In this document: positions 1 through 8,597 of the stretch, piece after piece
How the letters are laid out: every line of letters begins with the position of its first letter
How positions within the stretch are numbered: position 1 is the stretch's first letter
Assembly: GCA_001650955.1 (NCBI GenBank)
Contig: LXYP01000014.1
Span: forward strand, 32,755 to 96,754
Length of the DNA: 64,000 nucleotides
From: Sphingomonadales bacterium EhC05
GTDB lineage: Bacteria; Pseudomonadota; Alphaproteobacteria; Sphingomonadales; Sphingomonadaceae
Direction: 5' to 3'
Translations under genes and position numbers: made by a program
The notes under the pieces: model-generated
Told to the model about the DNA's origin: nothing
Databases searched by the model: none
Seen by the model: only the letters and a program-made list of their open reading frames with translations

Positions 1-20
1 ATTGTCGTTCACGCTATCAC

Positions 21-290
21 ATGAAAAGGCTACTAACCGAAGACGAAGTTTGTGACCTACTACGAGTTTGCCAAAGAACGTTACGTTCCGAAAGGCAATC
101 CGGACGGTTGCCGTTCATCAAGATTAAGAGCAAAATTCTATATGATCCTGATGACGTGCAGCGGTATATCAATAGCTGTCGAGTAATCACGAGCCCAGTT
201 AGCTCGACCCTCAGGCGAAGGAGGGGGATTGGCCGTCATATAGTTCCCGATTTTGAAGAAGTAATAAAAAAACGGGGGAAGTCAGAATGA
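21..290 (+). CDS. Excisionase/MerR-like helix-turn-helix protein
   Basis: This encodes an 89-residue basic protein. Residues 4-50 read like a winged-helix 'helix-turn-helix 17' domain: an LLTEDEVCDLLRV helix, a second helix with TLRSERQSGRLP, then a wing with a basic KIKSKILYD segment and the DDVQRYI helix. Such proteins act as excisionases or small transcriptional regulators of integrated elements. The stop codon overlaps the next ATG (ATGA), so the two genes are probably translated together. Lower G+C than the core genes suggests an accessory origin. No integrase is visible; it may lie outside the left edge. The fold assignment is fairly safe and the role is inference. Confidence 0.65.
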   Translation: MKRLLTEDEVCDLLRVCQRTLRSERQSGRLPFIKIKSKILYDPDDVQRYINSCRVITSPVSSTLRRRRGIGRHIVPDFEEVIKKRGKSE

Positions 291-526
291 ACTACCCGCC
301 CATAATGATGCGCCGCAAAATAGCAGCAAAATATCTCGATATGTCCGAGGCTTCGTTCTTGCGCGAAGTTGCAAGCCTGAACTTGCCGATGCCTGTTTTA
401 ATTGGAAAGAAGGAGTATTGGTATCGAGAGGCAATAGATAAGGCAGTTGCCATATTGTTTGGTGTGGTTGAACCGGATTGGTCAGACATAGCTTTGTATG
501 ATCGAAGCGATGCCAAAGGAACTTGA
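287..526 (+). CDS. AlpA-like helix-turn-helix protein
   Basis: This 79-residue protein starts at the ATG of an ATGA overlap with the preceding HTH gene. The segment RRKIAAKYLDMSEASFLREV resembles the first two helices of AlpA-type regulators, followed by a short wing (LPMPVLIGKKEYWYREAID) that ends in a helix. AlpA proteins activate excision or integrase genes of cryptic prophages and genomic islands. Together with gene 21-290 it forms a two-gene HTH module whose regulated target is not in the window. The antisense frames here are longer but have no recognisable composition or family features. Assignment as DNA-binding is probable; the specific role is unknown. Confidence 0.6.
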   Translation: MNYPPIMMRRKIAAKYLDMSEASFLREVASLNLPMPVLIGKKEYWYREAIDKAVAILFGVVEPDWSDIALYDRSDAKGT

Positions 527-631
527 CGGGAGGAACCGTCACTCTGCAAAGGTCATCCCAAAAGCAGCTTTAAAGAATAACAAGAGGCTTCTCCATCCGA
601 TAGATTGGTGGCCAAAACAGTGTTGGCGATG

Positions 632-901
632 TCATGATTTATCTTTGCCCAGTATTGTTTGCAGGCGTTCCATTGCTTTATCCGCGTTCTCTTTATGAGA
701 TATGCGACCCGCTTTAAGGTCAGCTCTTTGCTGCGCTATCTCCTCAACTATTTCTCGATGTGCATCAGCAGCGGCCTTAGTCAAAGTTTCAAATGCACCG
801 CACTCAACTAACAAATTCAATTCCATCGGAGCTAGTTGCATTCCCTTTTGGCGCTCAATCTTGCTAGACATTTTGCGATGGAGTTCGGGTAACGTTGTCA
901 T
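632..901 (-). CDS. Hypothetical protein (helical)
   Basis: I do not recognise this protein of about 89 residues. The chosen ATG at 901 gives MTTLPELHRKMSSKIERQKG; a GTG four codons upstream (913) is the alternative. It is predicted to be mostly alpha-helical, with charged heptad-like segments (REIVEEIAQQRADLKAGRIS) that could form a coiled coil, and it has no signal peptide or membrane span. It lies 23 nt downstream of the stop of the membrane-anchored gene 925-1500 on the same strand, so the two are probably co-transcribed. Its position in a low-G+C block beside HTH genes suggests accessory cargo. Confidence 0.5.
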   Translation of the reverse strand: MTTLPELHRKMSSKIERQKGMQLAPMELNLLVECGAFETLTKAAADAHREIVEEIAQQRADLKAGRISHKENADKAMERLQTILGKDKS

Positions 902-924
902 GTTGGATCTCACTATGGAAATGC

Positions 925-1500
925 TCAGGTTGTTAATACAAGAGTATCGGATTTTTTTTTCGGTATGATTGACGGGATTGTTCGATCAAATGTTTTGCGA
1001 TATTTCTTCTCATCCTCGGAACTAAACGCATAGACAAATTCGAGCTTGAACCTGCCTGTTCGCTTTTTGGTTTGAAAATACAATTCGCCGCCGGTGTGAT
1101 CTTTACCGCCATTACCATATGAATCTATCGCGGATCCCCTTGGGTAGGCGCGTCGAGTTATCTGGAACTCAGTTTCCGTAAAACCCTTGGGGCCAGAAAC
1201 TTCACCATATGCATCTTGCTTAAATCCATTGTTGACTTTTACATCTGGCAACCCAATTACTTTGACTTGCAACAAATATAGGTTTTTGTCAGATCGGTTC
1301 TTGATCTCAAAGCAGACCTTCACGAAATTACCCCAAATGCTTTCTTCCAGAGTTGGGTTAAGAATGCTTATATCCGGAAGCTTCTCTGCAACACTCGCCC
1401 GATAACGTAGAAAATTTAATCCTAATGCCAATGCTGCCAGTGGCAAGGCAGCAATACCGGCCCAATCTTGCAGCACGGATAATATGTTTTGAAGTGTCAA
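925..1500 (-). CDS. Membrane-anchored hypothetical protein
   Basis: The open frame extends to 1626, but the best start is TTG at 1500, preceded by GGAGA seven bases upstream; it gives a 191-residue protein beginning MTLQNILSVLQDW. Residues about 12-30 form one hydrophobic helix (AGIAALPLAALALGLNFL) followed by RYRAS, a typical N-terminal anchor with a cytoplasmic positive flank. The rest is beta-rich and soluble (FVKVCFEIKNRSDKNLYLL), resembling a small beta-sandwich, and ends in a lysine-rich tail. No catalytic motif is visible. It heads a two-gene minus-strand unit with 632-901. Function unknown; probably an accessory-region gene. Confidence 0.5.
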   Translation of the reverse strand: MTLQNILSVLQDWAGIAALPLAALALGLNFLRYRASVAEKLPDISILNPTLEESIWGNFVKVCFEIKNRSDKNLYLLQVKVIGLPDVKVNNGFKQDAYGEVSGPKGFTETEFQITRRAYPRGSAIDSYGNGGKDHTGGELYFQTKKRTGRFKLEFVYAFSSEDEKKYRKTFDRTIPSIIPKKKSDTLVLTT

Positions 1501-1690
1501 AACGAATCTCCTATCATTCGATATCGTTGGCAGAATTAGCAACTTGCTACGTTGGAAACCACTGGCTTTATTATGGCTGCGTCGGGGGACGTTCTGATTC
1601 GTGGAGTGTCCATAGTTGCAGGCCAATCTAAAATTGATAGTATTGGAAGCGCTGGATCAGGTCGGCGCCGCATGTCGCGCCTCTTGAGGC

Positions 1691-1730
1691 ATCAAAACAA
1701 AAGAACCCCTCTAGCTCGCCGCTAAAGGGG
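1691..1730 (-). terminator. Intrinsic terminator (minus strand), distal
   Basis: Read on the minus strand, CCCCTTTAGC and GCTAGAGGGG (1721-1730 and 1706-1715) form a 10-bp stem with one G-U pair around the loop GGCGA. A T-rich tract (TTCTTTTGTTTTG) follows. It is the second of two tandem terminators that stop minus-strand transcription before gene 925-1500. Confidence 0.7.
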
Positions 1731-1732
1731 GA

Positions 1733-1763
1733 CCAAAAGGGGGAACGACTTAGTCATTCCCCC
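1733..1763 (-). terminator. Intrinsic terminator (minus strand), proximal
   Basis: On the minus strand GGGGGAA (1763-1757) pairs with TTCCCCC (1745-1739). An inner GAC/GTC helix extends the stem, and TTTT follows directly. Together with the adjacent hairpin at 1691-1730 it makes a double terminator at the edge of the accessory stretch. Confidence 0.7.
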
Positions 1764-1839
1764 AATAAGTCAAGCTAAACCAATAACTTGAATAGACATG
1801 GTCAGCGGTTGGAAGTGCCGCTGCCGGGTTGCCTGATCC

Positions 1840-1944
1840 TTAGATCAGAGTTGCTCCCCGAACGGATTTTTCCGACCCCTGTGCTGAACCATGAGACATC
1901 GGACCACCTCCTTTCGCTTGTTGATAAGATACGAACTCTTGCAT
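1840..1944 (-). CDS. Possible small ORF with a perfect Shine-Dalgarno
   Basis: The gap between 1501 and 2059 contains no recognised gene. On its minus strand AAAGGAGGT (1914-1906) is a full complement to the 16S 3' end and lies six bases before ATG at 1899. That frame runs 19 codons, MSHGSAQGSEKSVRGATLI, to a stop at 1840. An in-frame ATG at 1944 would give 34 residues. The tandem terminators at 1691-1763 lie downstream, so a short transcript of about 200-250 nt is plausible. It could be a small protein, a leader peptide or an RNA gene. No homology is recognised. Confidence 0.25.
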   Translation of the reverse strand: MQEFVSYQQAKGGGPMSHGSAQGSEKSVRGATLI

Positions 1945-2059
1945 CGCTAATACTCCGCTGTTCGACGATGTTAAATTTGAATCAATTTTGATTTGCGAAC
2001 AAGGCTTGAAATAAAATATTTTGCTGTCATCATTGCGCGTTCCGGCCTGACGTCAGCGA

Positions 2060-2617
2060 TCAAGCCCGGCAATCTTCCACAACTCGTGTGAACTCTGCCC
2101 AGATTGGGACAGCGATGGACTGCAATCCGGTTGTTTCAATCGCAAAGCGCCCTCGACTGAACGCAATTCGGTCTAACATCATATCATCGGGATCGAGCGA
2201 TATTGCGGCATAGGAGGGATTGTCCCCGTTGCTGCGCGCTCGATAGCCTTGCAACCCGGAACTGGCGCGCAGAGTCATTCGCGTTTCAGTCGTGACCGCA
2301 CCCGCGCGGGAGATAAATATTTGGCTACGGTTTTCGTCGCATCGAATGATGACGGTGGCGTCTCGATCGGATTGACCAAAAAGGGCAAGTGATCCGCGGG
2401 CATCCTGACGATAAACCCATTGTCCTGGCGCGATCTGCCAGTCCGTCCAAACACCTTTGGGTTGTGTTACTTGTGGTGCCTGCACAACTGGCGGCGCAAC
2501 GGCTTGCGGAACAGCTGGTGGCGGTGGAGACGGGGCCTGAGCAGATTCTGGCTGTGTCGCTGAACAGGCTGTGATTGATGCAGCCATAGCCAGTGCGAGA
2601 GGAAAGGTGATTCTCAT
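2060..2617 (-). CDS. Putative lipoprotein, unknown function
   Basis: This 185-residue protein has a type II signal peptide: MRITF, a hydrophobic stretch and the lipobox ITAC, with the lipidated Cys at residue 18. A Pro/Ala/Gln-rich linker (about 24-52) probably spans away from the membrane. The remaining 130 residues form a compact domain with two cysteines (CDEN near 113 and CRA at the C-terminus) that may form a disulfide. Sphingomonads carry such small lipoproteins but I assign no family. It is transcribed away from the MscS gene and stands alone. Envelope location is well supported; function is unknown. Confidence 0.65.
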   Translation of the reverse strand: MRITFPLALAMAASITACSATQPESAQAPSPPPPAVPQAVAPPVVQAPQVTQPKGVWTDWQIAPGQWVYRQDARGSLALFGQSDRDATVIIRCDENRSQIFISRAGAVTTETRMTLRASSGLQGYRARSNGDNPSYAAISLDPDDMMLDRIAFSRGRFAIETTGLQSIAVPIWAEFTRVVEDCRA

Positions 2618-2801
2618 AAGCCCCGGATATGGCTAAAAGAATCCCGCGAGGCTAGCCCCAATGTCAAATCGTCAAAACATCGATCAATCCGCGAAGGCCG
2701 TTCATTCGCATCAACTAGCGGTCTTCATTTCGAAATCTGGCGTGATTATAAAGGCGGCATAGCCCTTGTTATCATTCATTCGCGCCATTAGTTGCTATCG
2801 C

Positions 2802-3980
2802 ATGACATCAACTTCTGGAAACACCATTGACGCATCGATCAATCCTTTTGGAATTGGGGCCGACTTTTCCTTCGAACGGTTGTTAACCGAGACTACTATT
2901 TGGTTCGAAAGCCATTATATTGAATTGATTTTCGCGATAGCTATCGGCACAGCGATATTCTTCATTCTTGGCGGAATAAAGCGCTATGCGGTGCGATATG
3001 TCCGCAGACATCAAGGGCTGATCGGTTATCGGGCGATTATCGGTAAAGCGATCGCGCGAACCAGCAAGTTTTTCATGTTCATGGTGTCTGCCGAAACTGT
3101 CGCGACTTTTGCTGCAGCACCCGATTTTCTCGAACGTATCGTACATGTGCTGTTTACCATTTCAGCCGTGGTGCAAGTGGCAATTTGGCTTCGTGAGATC
3201 ATCCTGGGTGCGATTCAGCGCAAGACATCACAAGATCCGGATGAACATGAAACGCTGCAAAGCGCGATGACGTTGATACGTATTTTGGTAACTTTCATTC
3301 TGTTCGCCATTGCGGCAATCATGATCCTCGACAATCTCGGTGTCGATGTAACCGGCCTGATCGCGGGCCTTGGTGTCGGCGGAATTGCAATCGGTCTGGC
3401 CGCTCAAGGTATATTTTCGGATCTTTTCGCTGCGCTATCGATCATCTTCGACAAACCATTCCGCCCGGGTCACACGATAACCTATGACAATACCATCGGG
3501 ACGATTGAGAAAATTGGACTTAAAAGTACGCGGCTTAGGGCCGTGACGGGTGAAGAAGTCATCATCTCGAACACCAATTTGCTCGACAAGGAAATTGTCA
3601 ACATGACCCGCTTGGCGCGCCGACGGTCGCGCTTTGGCATTGGCGTTGTCTATCAGACCGATCCAGATGCGGCTCGCGGCATTCCTGATCTCCTTCAGAA
3701 GATTGTCGAAGAAGAAGGCGCGGTATTCATTCGGTCGGGTTTCGTTGGCTTCGGAGATAGTTCGATTAATTTCGAACTCGATTTCGATATCATGAGTAGC
3801 CAATATGATGAAGTGTACCAAGGGCGGCATAAAATTGGGCTGGCAATTTTGCAAAAGTTCAATGAGGAGGGCCTCGAGTTTGCATATCCAACGCAAACAA
3901 CTTTTACCTCGGCGCCCGACGGCAAGATGATAATGCCCTATCCCGAAGGTGGTTTCGGTATTCCCATGGCCAAGGGCTAG
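2802..3980 (+). CDS. MscS-family mechanosensitive ion channel
   Basis: This encodes a 392-residue inner-membrane channel that opens under membrane tension to release solutes during osmotic downshock. After a variable N-terminus there are several transmembrane helices. The diagnostic pore helix and beta-domain entry follow: GLIAGLGVGGIAIGLAAQG, then SDLFAALSIIFDKPFRPGH. The cytoplasmic beta and alpha/beta domains follow (GTIEKIGLKSTRLR, the EEVIISNTNLLDKEI loop). An upstream in-frame TTG at 2766 exists; the ATG at 2802 was chosen because the intervening residues look non-coding and ATG is preferred, although neither has a strong ribosome site. Single gene with its own promoter region. Confidence 0.9.
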   Translation: MTSTSGNTIDASINPFGIGADFSFERLLTETTIWFESHYIELIFAIAIGTAIFFILGGIKRYAVRYVRRHQGLIGYRAIIGKAIARTSKFFMFMVSAETVATFAAAPDFLERIVHVLFTISAVVQVAIWLREIILGAIQRKTSQDPDEHETLQSAMTLIRILVTFILFAIAAIMILDNLGVDVTGLIAGLGVGGIAIGLAAQGIFSDLFAALSIIFDKPFRPGHTITYDNTIGTIEKIGLKSTRLRAVTGEEVIISNTNLLDKEIVNMTRLARRRSRFGIGVVYQTDPDAARGIPDLLQKIVEEEGAVFIRSGFVGFGDSSINFELDFDIMSSQYDEVYQGRHKIGLAILQKFNEEGLEFAYPTQTTFTSAPDGKMIMPYPEGGFGIPMAKG

Positions 3981-4088
3981 CGTTCCGTAACGGCAGCCTA
4001 TGGCGGAAAAAACCACTTGTTAATTGATCGATTAACGAGGACAATATGACCAAATTTCGACTCCGATAAACAGACAAGGAACCTCATC

Positions 4089-5267
4089 ATGCGTGACGCA
4101 GTTATCGTCTCTACCGCTCGTACTCCCATAGGTCGTGCCTATAAGGGAGGTTTTAACACGACAGTTGGACCCACATTGGGTAGCTATGCCGCCAAAGCCG
4201 CCGTTGAGCGGGCTGGCATTGATCCAGGCCGCATTGACGATGTCGTATGGGGCAGCGCTCTGCAACAGGGTTCTCAGGGCTCCAATCTGGCGCGTCAGGT
4301 AGCTTTGCGTTCCGGTTTCCCGATCGAAGTGCCCGGTATGACGATTGACCGGCAATGTTCTTCCGGCTTGATGGCGATTGCCACGGCTTCCAAGCAGATC
4401 ACCGTGGATCGCATGGATATTGTTGTTGGCGGTGGCCAGGATAGTATTTCAACCGTGCAGACTCCTGAAATGCGGGTGCAGCCCGATCGCGAGCTGATCG
4501 CAATGCACAAGGATATCTATATGCCGATGCTCCAGACTGCGGAAGTCGTCGGCGCGCGCTATGGCATCAGCCGTGAAGCTTGCGATGAATATGCGTTCCA
4601 GTCACAAATGCGGACTGCTGCCGGGCAAGAAGCTGGTCATTTCGACGCGGAAATTGTCCCTGTTACAACCACGATGGGTGTACAGGACAAGGAAACCAAA
4701 GAGATTTCTCATGTTGAAGTGACGATTAGCAAGGACGAAGGCAATCGGCCGACGACAACTTTGGAAGGTTTGCAGAGCCTGAAGCCTGTTTTGGGTCCGG
4801 ACAAGATCATAACCGCAGGCAATGCTTCACAGCTCTCTGACGGTTCAGCGGCCAGTGTGCTGATGGAAGCCAAGGCCGCTGAAAAAGCTGGCCTCAATCC
4901 ATTGGGTCGCTATGTCGGCATGGCCGTCGCTGGCACCGAGCCCGATGAAATGGGTATCGGTCCAGTGTTCGCTATCCCCAAATTGCTTGAACGTTTCGGC
5001 CTGAAGATGGATGATATCGGTCTGTGGGAACTGAATGAAGCTTTCGCGGTTCAGGTGCTTTATTGCCAGCAGAAACTTGGTATTCCAAACGAGATTCTCA
5101 ACGTCAATGGTGGTTCGATATCGATCGGTCATCCTTATGGTATGACCGGTGCGCGTTGCTCGGGGCACGCTCTGATCGAAGGCAAGCGCCGCGGAGCCAA
5201 ATATGCTGTAGTGACAATGTGTATCGGTGGTGGACAAGGCGCAGCCGGTCTTTTTGAGATTTTCTAG
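4089..5267 (+). CDS. Acetyl-CoA acyltransferase (thiolase family)
   Basis: This 392-residue enzyme of the thiolase family cleaves 3-ketoacyl-CoA with CoA, or condenses acetyl-CoA units. All three catalytic signatures are visible: the nucleophile Cys90 in DRQCSSGL, His348 in [12 protein letters not shown], and Cys378 in [12 protein letters not shown]. Length matches the family. An AAGGA ribosome site lies about seven bases before the ATG. Whether it is a degradative FadA-type or biosynthetic enzyme cannot be decided from sequence. A hairpin with a T-rich tail follows at 5286-5316, before the small ABM gene, so the two genes are probably only partly co-transcribed. Confidence 0.92.
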   Translation: MRDAVIVSTARTPIGRAYKGGFNTTVGPTLGSYAAKAAVERAGIDPGRIDDVVWGSALQQGSQGSNLARQVALRSGFPIEVPGMTIDRQCSSGLMAIATASKQITVDRMDIVVGGGQDSISTVQTPEMRVQPDRELIAMHKDIYMPMLQTAEVVGARYGISREACDEYAFQSQMRTAAGQEAGHFDAEIVPVTTTMGVQDKETKEISHVEVTISKDEGNRPTTTLEGLQSLKPVLGPDKIITAGNASQLSDGSAASVLMEAKAAEKAGLNPLGRYVGMAVAGTEPDEMGIGPVFAIPKLLERFGLKMDDIGLWELNEAFAVQVLYCQQKLGIPNEILNVNGGSISIGHPYGMTGARCSGHALIEGKRRGAKYAVVTMCIGGGQGAAGLFEIF

Positions 5268-5285
5268 AATCATACAGAAATAATG

Positions 5286-5316
5286 GGGCTGGCGAGAATT
5301 CGCTGGCCCTTCTTTC
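5286..5316 (+). terminator. Probable intrinsic terminator or attenuator after thiolase
   Basis: GGGCTGGCGA and TCGCTGGCCC form a 10-bp stem with two G-U pairs and a four-base loop (5286-5309), followed by TTCTTTC. It lies between the thiolase stop and the ABM gene, so the second gene may depend on read-through or its own promoter. Confidence 0.5.
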
Positions 5317-5335
5317 AAGTTTAAGGAGAAACATC

Positions 5336-5629
5336 ATGGCAGCAGTAGGCGTGATCGCAACTTTAACGGTTGCAGAAGGCAAAAATGCCGATTTCGAAGC
5401 CGCATTTTCGGAACTCATGGCCGCAGTCGCTGCCAATGAACCGGGAAATGAGTTTTACTCGGTTTTCCAGTGTGGCGATAACCCACAGCAATATAAGGTT
5501 CTCGAGCGCTATGTCGATCAGGCAGCTCTCGATGCCCATGGCAAGTCAGATCATTTCCGCGCGAGTGGCGCTAAGCTGGCCCCATGTATGGCGGCTGCTC
5601 CTGTGATCGAGCATTTGGCTGGTATCTAG
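5336..5629 (+). CDS. Putative quinol monooxygenase (ABM domain)
   Basis: This 97-residue protein is a single antibiotic-biosynthesis-monooxygenase fold (dimeric ferredoxin-like beta-alpha-beta-beta-alpha-beta). It shows VGVIATLTVAEGKNADFEAAFSE at the first strand and helix, NEPGNEFYSVFQ in the centre, and VLERYVDQAALDAHGKSDHF, the typical 'Y-x-D-xx-A-xx-x-H-xx-S-x-H-F' block. Relatives oxidise quinols or degrade haem or polyketide aromatics without cofactors. An AAGGAGA ribosome site precedes the ATG. The physiological substrate cannot be inferred from the neighbours. Confidence 0.85.
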   Translation: MAAVGVIATLTVAEGKNADFEAAFSELMAAVAANEPGNEFYSVFQCGDNPQQYKVLERYVDQAALDAHGKSDHFRASGAKLAPCMAAAPVIEHLAGI

Positions 5630-5658
5630 CCAAAATCGCTCACTGGCGAACCGAGCAT

Positions 5659-7071
5659 CTAGTTGGCGAAAGGTCTTCTGGGCTTGGGTAGCGTCTGCGC
5701 AATCTTTCCGCCCGTGAGCCGGTTAGCTATGGGCTTCCATCTTGCTTCTTCAGATCGACGGGCCATATAGGTGTCCAGTCCGATCTGAAGGGCGATGAGC
5801 ATATAGATAAACGGCAAGTAAGCAACGCCAACAAATAGAGCGCCCGCCATGTAGATGATATGTCCATGCTGGAGCGCAATGGCGAAAGGGGCGACCCATT
5901 TCTCGCCTGCTTTCTGACTTTTCTCATAGCGGCGTCTGAGGATTTCCATTCGCCATATTCCGCCAACGTGGATTACCAACCAGATAATCAGGCCGGGATA
6001 ACCCTGTTCTCCGAGCATCTCGAAATAGCTGCTGTGGAAAGCGCGGCTTTCATCAACAACCTCAACAGGCTCATCGTCATCAAGAAAATAGTCGGTTTCT
6101 TCCTCGGTAGCCGTGGGATCATCTGCCAATTCATATGAGATTTCGTTGAGTCGATAGGAATCAAAGCCACCGCCAAAGGGATTGGATTTTGCATATTCCC
6201 ACGTCCATTGCCAAACCGCTATGCGGGTGGATGCAGATTCGTCGGCTTTGTAATTTTCTATTGTCGACATCCTATCCGTAAAGCTCTGAGGCAAGAATGG
6301 AATGCTCATCAGGCCAATTGTCGCTGCGACGCCCGCGTATATGAAGCGGTAGCGGACAAAGCGTAACTGCAGCACGGCCAGGACCGCTATGCAAACCAAG
6401 CCAGTGCGTGCTTGTGTTCCAATTGGAATCAGTAAAGCGGCAAAAGTCAGCGCATAAGCATAGGTTTTCGTTCGCCAATCAGGAGGGAATATTGTGCCAT
6501 GATTGGCTAGCCAAAGTATCAAGGGAATGATGCAAATTGACACCATTGAGATGATTGAACCTTCGTATAGGCCAGCGTTGTCATCAATCAGAATGACGAG
6601 CACGCCATAGCCGCCGCCCGATCCCAACGTCTTGATTCCGCCAGTCACTATGAGCGCTGACGCACATAGCACCATGAACAATGTCAAGGCTTCCAGTCGG
6701 AGTTTCGTCTTTAAAGTAAGCGGCAAGAAAATCGCAAAGATCATCGCTTTCCACACCCAGCCCCACTTCGCCAAGGCAGGCTCAGGGACTGCCGCTTGTA
6801 TGGTCGTATATCCGCAATAGATCAGCAGGAGGACCATAAGACCCTGTCGAACGGAGAAGCGACTGTCCTGTTTGCTGTCGCCAACCATGTAGCCAAGAAA
6901 GGCCAAACCAAAGACAATCATCGAAAGCGGGACTGAGTTGAGAAGAAAATAGCTGAGTCGTTGAGGCGCAACGATGTCGATATAGGCATATACCAGCGTG
7001 AACATAAACGGGCGCTTGAACGCGATGAATAGGAGCGCCAGCAAATAGGCGACGAAAACTAGATCACGCAT
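5659..7071 (-). CDS. O-glycosylation/O-antigen ligase, exosortase A-associated type
   Basis: This polytopic membrane protein of about 470 residues has ten or more hydrophobic segments and a large periplasmic loop (about residues 275-345: YKADESASTRIAVWQWTWEYA, GGGFDSYRLNE, AFHSSYFEMLGEQGYPG). This pattern is typical of O-antigen ligase/Wzy proteins of the exosortase A-associated family with a DUF5935-like N-terminus. It would transfer or polymerise lipid-linked glycans in the inner membrane. The ATG at 7071 was chosen over 7086 because MRDLVFVAYLLALL starts the first helix. It overlaps the small gene 7064-7228. A matching exosortase-associated glycosyltransferase is divergently transcribed at 7338. 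No exosortase gene is in the window. Confidence 0.82.
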   Translation of the reverse strand: MRDLVFVAYLLALLFIAFKRPFMFTLVYAYIDIVAPQRLSYFLLNSVPLSMIVFGLAFLGYMVGDSKQDSRFSVRQGLMVLLLIYCGYTTIQAAVPEPALAKWGWVWKAMIFAIFLPLTLKTKLRLEALTLFMVLCASALIVTGGIKTLGSGGGYGVLVILIDDNAGLYEGSIISMVSICIIPLILWLANHGTIFPPDWRTKTYAYALTFAALLIPIGTQARTGLVCIAVLAVLQLRFVRYRFIYAGVAATIGLMSIPFLPQSFTDRMSTIENYKADESASTRIAVWQWTWEYAKSNPFGGGFDSYRLNEISYELADDPTATEEETDYFLDDDEPVEVVDESRAFHSSYFEMLGEQGYPGLIIWLVIHVGGIWRMEILRRRYEKSQKAGEKWVAPFAIALQHGHIIYMAGALFVGVAYLPFIYMLIALQIGLDTYMARRSEEARWKPIANRLTGGKIAQTLPKPRRPFAN

Positions 7072-7228
7072 CAGACGAATTCCCACTTTGCGCTTTTTTT
7101 ACAAAGCCGCTGGATTCCGCATCAGGTTCGGGTGGATCTTCCACATCCAAATCGGGGCGATGGATTAGTCGCCAGGCCGCAAGCAACAGCAGACCATGTG
7201 ACAATGCGATAGAAAAATTGTCTACCAT
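7064..7228 (-). CDS. Small hydrophobic hypothetical protein
   Basis: The ATG at 7228 gives a 54-residue protein, MVDNFSIALSHGLLLLAAWRL, with one hydrophobic segment and then an acidic, proline-rich tail (DLDVEDPPEPDAESS). The frame continues upstream to 7357, but that part is not protein-like and would overlap the divergent glycosyltransferase start. It ends inside the start of the downstream ligase gene (8-nt overlap with 7071), suggesting translational coupling, so it may be a small partner of the ligase. No family recognised. Confidence 0.45.
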   Translation of the reverse strand: MVDNFSIALSHGLLLLAAWRLIHRPDLDVEDPPEPDAESSGFVKKAQSGNSSDA

Positions 7229-7337
7229 TGACTCAAATTTCCCCGGCGCGAGCGACGGGATAGCCACTCTCGATATTTGCGCAGTACAGGCTTTGGGTTG
7301 ACGGGACGTTAATCCTTTCTTGGCAAAGACCTTTGTC

Positions 7338-8570
7338 ATGACACGTATTCTACACATTTTGGATCACAGCCTGCCATTGCACAGCGGCTATTGTTTTCGA
7401 ACAAGGGCCATAATGAAAGCGCAAATCTCCAGTGGTTTGACTGTCGCTGGAGTTACCGGTGTCCGGCAAAATCAGCATGGTTTTGAAGCGAAATCACCGA
7501 TCGAAGAGGCTGATGACCTCTTGTTCTTCAGGACTATGGGGCAGGTACAAGGTCCTTCTCCGGTTCGCGAGTGGCGAGAGATTGCTATGCTGGCAGATCG
7601 GATTGAGCAAGTGGTCAAGGAATGGCAACCAGATGTGCTTCATGCTCATTCACCAGCTCTAAATGGCATGGCGGCGCTAAGAGTTGCTCAAAAGACGGGC
7701 CTACCATTTGTCTATGAGATTCGCGCATTTTGGGAAGATGCTGCGGTTGGCAACGGCACCGGCAAAGAAGGCAGCCCACGCTATTGGATGACTAGACAGC
7801 TCGAAAATCATGTGATTGCCGGAGCAGATGCCGTGGCAGTGATTTGTGAAGGGTTGAAATCTGATCTGGTTTCCCGCGGCGTCATACCGGAGAAAATCAC
7901 CATATCGCCCAATGGCGTGGATATGGAACTGTTTGGCAGTCCACCCGTTCTTGACCGGTCGCTGCAGGCCGAGCTTGGCTTGAAAGGGAAAACTGTTCTC
8001 GGGTTCATTGGCAGTTTTTACGATTATGAAGGTCTGGACGATTTGATCGCCGCCATACCGTTGTTAAAAATTTCATGCCCCGCCGTGCATCTGTTGCTGG
8101 TTGGAGGCGGTCCGATGGAAGACGCGCTGAAACAGCAGGTCGAAACGATGGGTTTGCAATCGTCCATCACTTTTGCTGGCCGGGTCCCGCATGATCAAGT
8201 GGAACAATATTACGGATCGATGGACGTCATGGTCTATCCCCGCAAAGCGATGCGTCTCACAGATCTCGTCACGCCGCTCAAGCCGCTGGAAGCTATGGCG
8301 CAGGGCAAGATCGTGGCCGCATCTGATGTTGGCGGTCATAAGGAGCTGATCGTAGACGGAAAAACGGGCACGTTATTTCCGGCAGGCGATCCCAACAAAA
8401 TTGCTGAAAAGCTAACCGATTTACTCCAAAATCGCGATTTCTGGCCACAAATCATTGAAGATGCACATAAATTTGTCGAGGAAGATCGTAACTGGTCGTC
8501 AAACATTTTGCGTTATGCTCCCGTTTACCAAAAGTTGATTGCGCTCAAACAGTTTGAGCGCGCGGCATGA
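7338..8570 (+). CDS. Glycosyltransferase (GT4), exosortase A-associated
   Basis: This is a 410-residue GT-B glycosyltransferase. The N-terminus MTRILHILDHSLPLHSGYCF matches the exosortase A-associated glycosyltransferase subfamily (Daro_2409-like). The acceptor domain has HAHSPALNG; the donor domain has the GT4 features GVDMELF, GFIGSFYDYEGLDDL, LLLVGGGP and a PLKPLEAMAQGKIVAASDVGGHKEL motif containing the E-x7-E-like nucleotide-sugar site. The ATG at 7338 is preferred to the TTG at 7320 because it gives the family N-terminus. It probably builds the extracellular polysaccharide handled by the ligase at 5659-7071. Activity is sure; sugar specificity is unknown. Confidence 0.88.
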   Translation: MTRILHILDHSLPLHSGYCFRTRAIMKAQISSGLTVAGVTGVRQNQHGFEAKSPIEEADDLLFFRTMGQVQGPSPVREWREIAMLADRIEQVVKEWQPDVLHAHSPALNGMAALRVAQKTGLPFVYEIRAFWEDAAVGNGTGKEGSPRYWMTRQLENHVIAGADAVAVICEGLKSDLVSRGVIPEKITISPNGVDMELFGSPPVLDRSLQAELGLKGKTVLGFIGSFYDYEGLDDLIAAIPLLKISCPAVHLLLVGGGPMEDALKQQVETMGLQSSITFAGRVPHDQVEQYYGSMDVMVYPRKAMRLTDLVTPLKPLEAMAQGKIVAASDVGGHKELIVDGKTGTLFPAGDPNKIAEKLTDLLQNRDFWPQIIEDAHKFVEEDRNWSSNILRYAPVYQKLIALKQFERAA

Positions 8571-8597
8571 TTATGATTATTCGGAACGGAGATTGAT

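Noticed and set aside
1901..1915. GGACCACCTCCTTTC resembles the 3' end of 16S rRNA on the plus strand
   Set aside because: No further 16S sequence surrounds it. It is the complement of a strong Shine-Dalgarno on the minus strand.
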